Of a DNA stretch of 64,000 bases, positions 25,902 through 32,262 are shown piece after piece. The number at the start of each line of letters is the position of its first letter. The stretch's first letter is position 1. The DNA is from Hymenobacter fodinae (GTDB lineage: Bacteria > Bacteroidota > Bacteroidia > Cytophagales > Hymenobacteraceae), in the NCBI RefSeq assembly GCF_004745825.1, contig NZ_SRLA01000003.1, forward strand, positions 62,001 to 126,000, read 5' to 3'. Under the pieces are notes generated by a model. The model was not told the DNA's origin, made no database searches, and saw only the letters and a program-made list of their open reading frames with translations. The position numbers and the translations under genes were made by a program.

Positions 25902-26052
25902 ATGCCGGGTCAGCGCTAAAAAGAGGTAAAAACAGAGCAAAGCTTAAAATCAGTAAAAAGCACTTGTTCTCACTGTTAGCCAGCTTGTTATCATCGTTTT
26001 CACGAAACACACCCACTCCTTATATATATAGGCACAAAAAAGCGGCTTCAAA

Positions 26053-27045
26053 TTAGTCCCGGTAGATGCCGATATAGGGTACTGCGTCGGTCGAGCTGAG
26101 GCTAGCCCGGTACATACCTTCGGAGTTAAAAGGCAGGGCAATGTTTCCTGCCGCATCAATGGCTACTAGGCCACCCTCGCCCCCCATGGGAGCCAACTTG
26201 TCGTGCACCACAATGTGGCAAGCTTCCGCCAGACTGAGGCCGCGGTATTCCATGAGGCAACTGATATCGTGGGCCACTACGGCCCGCAGAAAAAACTCAC
26301 CGTGCCCCGTGCAGCTGATAGCGCAGGTGCGGTTGTCAGCAAATGTGCCAGCCCCGATGATGGGGGAGTCGCCGATGCGGGAGTACCGCTTGTTGGTCAT
26401 GCCGCCGGTGCTGGTGGCGGCGGCCAGGTTGCCCTGTTGGTCACGAGCCACCGCGCCTACAGTTCCCATTTTCTTTTTAGGGTCTTCTTCAAACGCCAAG
26501 GGCTCTTCCAGCGGAGCAGGAGTTGGCTCCGGCAGGGCCTCGCTGTGGTCGAGGCGCATTCGCCCCTCGAGCAGGGCCTCCTGCAGTTGGTCGTAGCGGT
26601 GCTGGGTAAAGAAATACTCCACGGGTTGGGTGGGCAGACCGTGCTGGCGGGCCAGCTCATCAGCACCGGGGTAGGCCAGTAGCACGTGGTCGGTTTGCTC
26701 CATTACCAAGCGCGCCGCCCTGATTGGGTTCTGCACGGCCCGAACTCCCGTTACGGCGCCGGCAGCCCGGTTGCGCCCGTCCATAATAGCGGCATCCATC
26801 TCATGATGACCCTCGTGCGTGAACACTGCTCCTTTCCCGGCATTGAACAAGGGGCAGTCTTCGAGGCTGCGCACGGTGAGCTCTACGGCATCGAGGGCGG
26901 AGCCGCCTTGCCGCAATACCGCGTAGCCAATTTCCAGCGCTTCGCGGAGAGCTTGCTGGTATTGCTGCTCCTGCCCCGCTGTCATTAGCTGCCGGGTAAT
27001 GGTGCCGGCACCACCGTGCAGCGCTAGCGAAAAAGGTGTAGTCAT
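26053..27045 (-). CDS. iaaA: Isoaspartyl peptidase / plant-type L-asparaginase
   Basis: 330 residues from ATG 27045. It belongs to the Ntn-hydrolase asparaginase group: LHGGAGTI at the start, NAGKGAVFTHEG, and the self-cleavage site KKMGTVGAV with Thr195 as the new N-terminal nucleophile. Substrate-site motifs RIGDSPIIGAGTFAD and CTGHGEFF follow. It hydrolyses beta-aspartyl dipeptides and asparagine in the cytoplasm. The position opposite cyanophycinase suggests use of beta-Asp-Arg. A -7 box lies at 27084-27091. Confidence 0.92.
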   Translation of the reverse strand: MTTPFSLALHGGAGTITRQLMTAGQEQQYQQALREALEIGYAVLRQGGSALDAVELTVRSLEDCPLFNAGKGAVFTHEGHHEMDAAIMDGRNRAAGAVTGVRAVQNPIRAARLVMEQTDHVLLAYPGADELARQHGLPTQPVEYFFTQHRYDQLQEALLEGRMRLDHSEALPEPTPAPLEEPLAFEEDPKKKMGTVGAVARDQQGNLAAATSTGGMTNKRYSRIGDSPIIGAGTFADNRTCAISCTGHGEFFLRAVVAHDISCLMEYRGLSLAEACHIVVHDKLAPMGGEGGLVAIDAAGNIALPFNSEGMYRASLSSTDAVPYIGIYRD

Positions 27046-27083
27046 GAGCAAAAACTATTTCAGAAAAAAGCCAAAATACAAGG

Positions 27084-27091
27084 CAAAGGTA
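27084..27091 (-). promoter_or_regulatory. -7 box of the isoaspartyl peptidase gene
   Basis: TACCTTTG on the minus strand, 38 nt before the ATG at 27045. Confidence 0.55.
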
Positions 27092-27149
27092 CGCAGGCAA
27101 ATGGCCCCGAAAGGGCCCGACCAACCTAGCCGAACCGCGTTTTTTTTCG

Positions 27150-27157
27150 TACGTTTG
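27150..27157 (+). promoter_or_regulatory. -7 box of the DUF3127 gene
   Basis: TACGTTTG, 37 nt before the ATG at 27195; divergent from the isoaspartyl peptidase promoter. Confidence 0.55.
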
Positions 27158-27194
27158 GTTTACTGTTTCAACTTCCCCAAACATATTCTTTCCT

Positions 27195-27617
27195 ATGGCT
27201 TACGAAGCTACCGGCCGCCTGCACGAGATATTCGACGAACAGCAGGTGAGCGAAAAATTCCGCAAGCGCGAATTCGTGCTGGAAGTCGTAGACGGCCAGT
27301 ATCCTGAGCATATCAAGTTCCAATTGGTGCAGGACAAAACCGCCCTCATCGACCCATACAAAGTAGGCGACGAGGTTAAAATCTCTTTCAACCTGCGTGG
27401 TCGTGGTTTTAACAAGAACGGCCAGATGCTGTACTTCACTAACCTCGAAGCATGGCGCATTGAGGCTGGCACCGGTGGTGGCGCTGCTCCCCAGGGTGGT
27501 GGCAACTTCCAGCAGTCGGCTCCTCGCGCTGCTGCTCCCGCGGCTAACTCTAACCCGAACCTGCGCGCTTCGGCTGCTCCCATCGCCTCGGACGACGACA
27601 ACGACCTGCCCTTCTAA
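27195..27617 (+). CDS. DUF3127 protein with SSB-like C-terminal tail
   Basis: 140 residues. Residues 1-95 are the DUF3127 domain (GRLHEIFDEQQVSEKFRKRE, then FQLVQDKTALID and ISFNLRGRGF), an OB-like fold close to single-stranded-DNA-binding proteins. Residues 96-130 are a Gly/Ala/Asn/Pro linker, and the end is ASDDDNDLPF. That layout (OB fold, flexible linker, acidic tip ending in Pro-Phe) is that of SSB, whose tip recruits repair proteins. No nucleic-acid binding is proven for DUF3127. The stop codon lies inside a 40-bp inverted repeat. Confidence 0.85.
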   Translation: MAYEATGRLHEIFDEQQVSEKFRKREFVLEVVDGQYPEHIKFQLVQDKTALIDPYKVGDEVKISFNLRGRGFNKNGQMLYFTNLEAWRIEAGTGGGAAPQGGGNFQQSAPRAAAPAANSNPNLRASAAPIASDDDNDLPF

Positions 27618-27704
27618 GCAGCGCTGCCGCTCTAGGCCACTAAAAAAGCCGCCTCCGGAAACGGGGCGGCTTTTTTAGTGGCCTAGAGCGGCAGCGCTGC
27701 TTAG
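27614..27704. repeat. 40-bp perfect inverted repeat including the DUF3127 stop codon
   Basis: Arm 27614-27653 is exactly the reverse complement of 27665-27704, with an 11-base centre. The inner part (AAAAAAGCCGCC / GGCGGCTTTTTT) is an ordinary terminator; the outer 25 bp, starting at the last bases of the coding sequence and including CTAGGCCACT, have no role in termination. The following 27705-27977 stretch holds a small GACGCA/TGCGTC hairpin and nothing coding. Confidence 0.95.
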
Positions 27705-27977
27705 CACCCAGACGCAGACTTTTGCGTCACTGGCGCAGTACCTATACCTGTCTACCGCGCATTGTAGAGCAACGCACTCTGTTCAATTCTTGCTGTATTA
27801 CGTCTTGCGGAGTTTTTGTGAATGCATTCTACACTGTTGCCATAGGGTTTGAATGTTAAGGTATCAGTAGCTAAAGATTCTTGTATCCACACCTTTTTAA
27901 TCCTATTCTTCGTAACTCTGGCAGTTTGCTTTACTTTCAGGCAAATCAGACTGCGGTACGCCGCTGAACTTTGCATT

Positions 27978-27985
27978 TACCTTTG
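27978..27985 (+). promoter_or_regulatory. -7 box of the SDR gene
   Basis: TACCTTTG, 6 nt before the ATG at 27992; the transcript leader would be only a few bases. Confidence 0.6.
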
Positions 27986-27991
27986 CCACCT

Positions 27992-28858
27992 ATGGCCTCA
28001 TTTTCTCTTGCCGGTAAAACTGCACTTATTACGGGAGGCACTAGTGGCATTGGACTGGTTACGGCGCGAGAACTAGCGCGCCAGGGAGCCAACGTAGTGC
28101 TCGTTGGGCGCGACGCTGACAAGGCCGAACGGGCACGCACTGCCATACAGGCCGCCGCTGGCGAAAAAGCTTCCGTCTGGGTAAAGTGCTATGACCTTTC
28201 TCTGATTCGGAACGTTCAGGCTTTGGCCGACGAGATGCTTCAAGAGCACAGCCAGCTGGATATTCTTGTCAACAACGCTGGTATCATGCCGGGGGTGCTG
28301 CACATTACGGAGGAAGGGCACGAGCTGAGTTGGGCTACCAATCACTTGGCGCCCTACGCCTTAACAAACCTGATGCTGCCCTTACTGGATGCTGCGGGGA
28401 AAGCCCGCGTCGTGACCGTGTCATCCATTGCGCATTGGGTAGGAGAAATTGAGCCGAACCGGGAAACCCGTAACTCGCCCGATAAATACAGCTGGCTTAC
28501 TGCCTACGCCGACTCTAAACTGGCAAACATCCTATTCACCAAAGAGCTGGCGCACCGCCTCGACCTAACTGGCATTACGGCTAATTGCTTGCACCCTGGC
28601 ATGGTCGATACTGGTCTGATTCGGACCGATACCTCGGCGGTGATGAAAGGCTTGTGGTGGGCCGCCCGCCCGCTTATGATTTCACCGGAGCAGGGCGCTC
28701 AGACTACGCTTTACCTGGCCACATCCCCAGAAGTGGCGAGCGTAAGCGGCCGATACTTCTCTAACCGCCGGCCCGCCCGCTGCTCTAGCCGCGCCAATAA
28801 CCCCACCGAAGCCAGCCGCCTGTGGAAAATCTCGGCCGAAGAAACCGGAATAGAATAA
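27992..28858 (+). CDS. Short-chain dehydrogenase, retinol-dehydrogenase-like
   Basis: 288 residues from ATG 27992; an in-frame TTG at 27971 overlaps the promoter and is rejected. Classical SDR: TGGTSGIG nucleotide site, NNAG, the catalytic Ser in VTVSSIAH and YADSK (Tyr/Lys). The sequence ITEEGHELSWATNHLAPYAL is typical of the retinol/WW-domain oxidoreductase group. It would reduce or oxidise a lipid-like carbonyl or alcohol with NAD(P)(H); the substrate is unknown. Confidence 0.88.
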   Translation: MASFSLAGKTALITGGTSGIGLVTARELARQGANVVLVGRDADKAERARTAIQAAAGEKASVWVKCYDLSLIRNVQALADEMLQEHSQLDILVNNAGIMPGVLHITEEGHELSWATNHLAPYALTNLMLPLLDAAGKARVVTVSSIAHWVGEIEPNRETRNSPDKYSWLTAYADSKLANILFTKELAHRLDLTGITANCLHPGMVDTGLIRTDTSAVMKGLWWAARPLMISPEQGAQTTLYLATSPEVASVSGRYFSNRRPARCSSRANNPTEASRLWKISAEETGIE

Positions 28859-29010
28859 AGCGTTTCTGGGGCGGCTACGGTGCTAGGCCACTTCCCTGTT
28901 TCTGCCCGGCTACCTACTAGCAGCTACTCCGCGGTGACTTTTTGTGGCGGCGGGCGTTTATGTATCGGAGACTGGCCTAGGTTACTTTTCAGTACCAGCC
29001 TCCTTATTCT

Positions 29011-29640
29011 ATGACTGACTTACAGGAACTGATTCGGCAAGGCGAAGGGGAACGGCTGGAGTTCAAGAAGCGCACCACGCACCCGCACCGAATTTCCCGC
29101 ACACTCTCCTCGCTGGCCAACACCCACGGCGGACGAGTGCTGGTGGGAGTTGATGATGATGGCCGGATTGTGGGCGTGCGCGATGCGGAAGAGGAAATTT
29201 ATCAGTTGCGCCAAGCCGCAGCGCATTACATCGACCCACCCCTGACGACGTTGCGGTTCCGGGAAGTGGAGGAAGATGGCCGCGTGGTAGTGGTAGTAAC
29301 CGTTCCCGAAAGCCCCGAAAAACCACACCGCGCCCAGGTAGCCCCCGACGACTGGCGCTCTTACGTGCGCGTGCGCGATGAAAGCGTGCAAACCAGTCAG
29401 CTTACCGAGAAGGTCTTGGAGCGTTACGACTCTGCGCCTATGTTTGAGCGCATTCCGCTTAACAAAGAAGAGCTGGCCGTGCTGGAGTACCTGCGTAAGA
29501 ACCCGCGCATCACGCTAGGCCAGTACATGAAGCTGCTTAACATTGGGCAGCGCCGCGCTTACCGCACTCTCATCAAGCTCACCCTCCACGGCTATATTAA
29601 GCACCACGATAAAGAAAAAGAGGTGTACTATACGCTCTGA
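29011..29640 (+). CDS. AlbA_2 (Schlafen-like) domain protein
   Basis: 209 residues. Residues 3-135 are an AlbA_2 domain: GEGERLEFKKR at the start and THGGRVLVGVDDDGRIVGV, then YIDPPL and YVRVRDESVQ. The C-terminal 60 residues look like a winged helix (EELAVLEYLRKNPRITLGQY). Such proteins bind DNA or act as regulators; no ATPase domain is present. Its last 13 bases overlap the end of the convergent VOC gene. Confidence 0.82.
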   Translation: MTDLQELIRQGEGERLEFKKRTTHPHRISRTLSSLANTHGGRVLVGVDDDGRIVGVRDAEEEIYQLRQAAAHYIDPPLTTLRFREVEEDGRVVVVVTVPESPEKPHRAQVAPDDWRSYVRVRDESVQTSQLTEKVLERYDSAPMFERIPLNKEELAVLEYLRKNPRITLGQYMKLLNIGQRRAYRTLIKLTLHGYIKHHDKEKEVYYTL

Positions 29641-30026
29641 GTGGGCTCCAGTAAATCCCACTGGTTGCCATACAGATCGGCGAATACCAGCACGGTGCCA
29701 TAGGGCTCCACTACGGGCGGGCGCACAACAGTTATGCCCTGGGCCAGCAGCCGTGCATGGTCGCGGGCCAGATTATCGGTGTAAAGAAACAGGGCTACAC
29801 GGCCACCCGTTTGGTTGCCAATGCACTGCACTTGCACTGGTGAAGCGGCCCGGGCTAGCAGCAGCTCAGCGCCGGCCTCGCCCCTAGGGGCCACCCGCAC
29901 CCAGCGTTTCTCCGGGCTTAAGTAAGTATCTTCCAGCAGTTGACATCCCAACTTTTCCGTGTAAAAGGCAATGGCCTCATCGTAGTCGGCCACCACTAGG
30001 GTAACCAGTGCAAGTCGCTGATTCAC
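29628..30026 (-). CDS. VOC (glyoxalase/bleomycin-resistance fold) protein
   Basis: 132 residues, start GTG at 30026. The VOC pattern is clear: LALVTLVVADYDEAIAFY at the start, FADLYGNQWDLLEP at the end. The metal ligand positions are partly replaced, so the activity cannot be named. The 3' end overlaps the AlbA_2 gene by 13 bases. Confidence 0.85.
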   Translation of the reverse strand: MNQRLALVTLVVADYDEAIAFYTEKLGCQLLEDTYLSPEKRWVRVAPRGEAGAELLLARAASPVQVQCIGNQTGGRVALFLYTDNLARDHARLLAQGITVVRPPVVEPYGTVLVFADLYGNQWDLLEPTQSV

Positions 30027-30048
30027 GGTTCTCTCGTAGCTGTCTGGT

Positions 30049-30088
30049 AAAAAAAGCAGCCGGCTCCTCTAGAAGAGGCCGGCTGCTT
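30049..30088 (-). terminator. Terminator of the small lysine-rich protein gene
   Basis: On the minus strand AAGCAGCCGG and its complement form the stem with a bulged CCTCT/AGAGG top, followed by seven T residues. Confidence 0.85.
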
Positions 30089-30108
30089 GTGCTTATCTGG
30101 TGGGCAAG

Positions 30109-30225
30109 TTATTCTTGCTTGCGGGCGCGAGCTTGTTTCTTCTCGTCCTTAGCCGCCTTTTTCTCCTTAGTGGTTTTGGTCGGCTCCTTTTTCTTTTCCT
30201 TGCGGGCGTCTTGTGCTTTAGCCAT
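30109..30225 (-). CDS. 38-residue lysine/glutamate-rich protein
   Basis: ATG 30225 to TAA 30109. The product (MAKAQDARKEKKKEPTKTTK, then more Lys/Ala/Asp/Arg) is almost entirely charged, with no hydrophobic core, so it is likely disordered and may bind nucleic acid. Support: a strong dedicated terminator directly downstream and an isolated position between two minus-strand genes. Similar tiny MAK-starting proteins are known in Bacteroidota; no function is known. Confidence 0.7.
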   Translation of the reverse strand: MAKAQDARKEKKKEPTKTTKEKKAAKDEKKQARARKQE

Positions 30226-30297
30226 GATGAATACTAGTTGGAGGGAATGGATGAAATCCTAACGCACCGGCGTGGTGGGGTGTTGCTTGCAAGTACG

Positions 30298-30837
30298 TTA
30301 TTTGGCCAGCAAGGGCAAGTACCGCTCCTGCAAAATGTGCAGGTGGTGCGCCTCGTGGCCCGGCACTATGTAGGCCAGAGCCCGCACACTCGTGGGGCTG
30401 TTGCTGGCAGTGCCAGTTCGCATAAACGCTTCCGGCCCGAACGATTCAAACAGGCTGAGAGTAGCCGCCCGCACGGTATCGTATTCGTGCAGAATGCTCT
30501 GCATAGTCCGCGCATCGGCGCCGGAGGCGGGCACGTAGTCATCCTGCTCAAAGCCGGGCAGGGGCTGCTGGTCGCCGCGGGCAATGCGTAGGGCCCGGTA
30601 GGCGAAGATGCGCTCCGTATCGATCATGTGCACCAGCATTTCCTTGATGCTCCACTTACCGGGGGCGTAGCGCAGCTTGCCCTGCTCCTCGGTGAGGTCG
30701 GAGAGAAGTTTTTTCAACAGCTTTGGCTGCTCACGGAGCTTCTGCAGCGGATCGTGGCCGGCGGGGATGTTGCGAATGTAGAGGTTGTAGTATGGGTTAT
30801 ACTCCTCAGCAGTGGGGCGGATGGTCAGGTGGCTCAT
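30298..30837 (-). CDS. DinB/YfiT-like family protein
   Basis: 179 residues. The four-helix DinB fold is seen: KWSIKEMLVHMIDTERIFAY carries the first metal His, and PGHEAHHLHILQERYLP the C-terminal His pair. DinB-family members are metal-dependent, often thiol transferases or hydrolases; the activity here is unknown. It starts at 30837, divergent from the YdcF pseudogene by about 75 bases. Confidence 0.88.
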   Translation of the reverse strand: MSHLTIRPTAEEYNPYYNLYIRNIPAGHDPLQKLREQPKLLKKLLSDLTEEQGKLRYAPGKWSIKEMLVHMIDTERIFAYRALRIARGDQQPLPGFEQDDYVPASGADARTMQSILHEYDTVRAATLSLFESFGPEAFMRTGTASNSPTSVRALAYIVPGHEAHHLHILQERYLPLLAK

Positions 30838-30911
30838 AGAGCGAAACTACGGGAAACCCGTAATTTCTACGCTACTTCAGGCCTCAACCGTTGGCTCTAG
30901 TTCAAGCTTCC

Positions 30912-31484
30912 ATGTTACGTACACTCAAACGCGCGCTGCTTTTCGGTTGCATACTAATTGGCAGCTGGTTTTTACTGCACTGCACCTGGGTAGCTGCCGA
31001 TGGACTCACGGATGATACGCAAGCTGCCGATTGCTTAGTGGTGCTCGGCAACACCGTCAACCCCGATGGCACTCTCTCCGCGCGCTTGCAGGCCCGCCTC
31101 GACAAGGCCTTGCAGCTATACCAGACGGGCCGGAGCCCCTGGGTTTTTGTAAGTGGGGGCCTAGGCCACCAAGGGTACTACGAAGGCACAGTTATGCAAC
31201 AGTATTTAGTGGCGCACGGCGTGCCAGCGGCAGCTATCCTGGTCGATAACACCGGCAACAATACCCTGGCCACGGCGCGCAATTTTGGCTAGGTAGCCCA
31301 GCAGCATCACTTTCGCTCCGCTATAGCGGTGTCGCAGTTTTTTCATCTTACGCGCACGAAAATCCTGCTGCGGCAGCAAGCCATTCCGACCGTATATGCG
31401 GCGCACCCGGCCTATTTTGAGTGGCGCGATGCCTATTCTCTGGTGCGGGAATTCTTCGCGTATTACGCTTACCGACTGGCCTAG
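30912..31484 (+). pseudogene. YdcF/SanA-family (DUF218) gene interrupted by an amber codon
   Basis: A 190-codon frame from ATG 30912 to TAG 31482 is broken by an in-frame TAG at 31290 (codon 127). Both halves belong to one DUF218 protein: a membrane anchor with LFGCILIGSWFLLHC, CLVVLGNTVNPDGTLSARL, FVSGGLGHQGYYEGTVM and NTGNNTLATARNFG before the stop, then AIAVSQFFHLTRTKILL and YAAHPAYFEWRD after it. No frameshift is needed, so one base change (probably GAG or CAG to TAG) explains the break. Family members act at the envelope, with roles in barrier function. The truncated product may be inactive; readthrough or a sequencing error is possible. Confidence 0.85.
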
Positions 31485-31554
31485 CCCTCTGTTTCCGCGA
31501 CAACGCCTGACGGGTTTGGCGCGTACACGGCGCATATTCCAACCTACCTCCCCT

Positions 31555-32076
31555 ATGGCTAACTTCGTCGAGAAAGGACTTTCGATTTCTAAAAATGCGC
31601 TCTTCAGCGTCTTCCTCAACCGCGCCGGCAAACTACTGGGCCGTCCGTTCAAGGTCATTCTTGTTCTGAACGAAGTGGCCAACAAGCTCGCCAGCAAAGA
31701 AAGCGGCGACAATAAGTTCAAGCAGTTGTTTAGCGTGGCCTACACCGTGGTGCGCTTGGTGCGCAACTACATCAGCGGCAGCTACCGGCAGGTAGAAACC
31801 AGCACCATCGTTTCGGCGCTGGGCGTGCTGCTCTATACACTTTCGCCGGTTGATTTAGTACCTGACTTCATTCCGGTAGTAGGCTTCCTGGATGACCTGG
31901 CCCTGCTGAGCTGGTTCGTCGATAAGTTTCAGGGCGAAATTACCCGCTTCCGGGAGTGGGAAGACACTCATGCCGGCGAAGAAACCGACGACATTCCGGC
32001 CGCGTCACCAGCCCCGGCCGCTTCCAAGAGCAACGCGCAAAATGCTGCTGCAGTAGCTGAGCTAGGCCACTCCTAA
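31555..32076 (+). CDS. YkvA family (DUF1232) protein
   Basis: 173 residues from ATG 31555. The DUF1232 core is LGVLLYTLSPVDLVPDFIP followed by GFLDDLALLSWFV, a short hydrophobic hairpin found in many bacteria. N-terminal helices may be amphipathic; the C-terminal 35 residues are an Ala/Pro-rich linker ending ELGHS, encoded by a CTAGGCC motif. Function unknown in the family. Confidence 0.88.
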   Translation: MANFVEKGLSISKNALFSVFLNRAGKLLGRPFKVILVLNEVANKLASKESGDNKFKQLFSVAYTVVRLVRNYISGSYRQVETSTIVSALGVLLYTLSPVDLVPDFIPVVGFLDDLALLSWFVDKFQGEITRFREWEDTHAGEETDDIPAASPAPAASKSNAQNAAAVAELGHS

Positions 32077-32115
32077 GCGGCTACTATCGCCTTACATCTT
32101 CAGTGAGTACTCAGT

Positions 32116-32147
32116 AATGCCCACCCGGTTTCGGGTGGGCATTCTTG
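32116..32147 (+). terminator. Terminator after the YkvA gene
   Basis: AATGCCCACCCG pairs with CGGGTGGGCATT over a 4-base loop; a weak T-rich tail follows. Confidence 0.8.
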
Positions 32148-32201
32148 CGTGTGGTGAACGTACCGCGCTAGGTTTAGCCGACTTGCAAGCAGCCCGTTTG
32201 T

Positions 32202-32209
32202 TATTTTTG
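32202..32209 (+). promoter_or_regulatory. -7 box ahead of the S46 peptidase gene
   Basis: TATTTTTG fits TAnnTTTG, 53 nt before the ATG at 32263. Confidence 0.5.
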
Positions 32210-32262
32210 CGTCTTCCTTTTCACGCTAGGCCACCCAACTAGCCACCCTTATCTTCCTTTCT

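Noticed and set aside
31290..31292. Amber codon in the YdcF gene as a recoded amino acid (for example pyrrolysine)
   Set aside because: No recoding element or Pyl genes are seen, and other genes in the window end with ordinary TAG stops.
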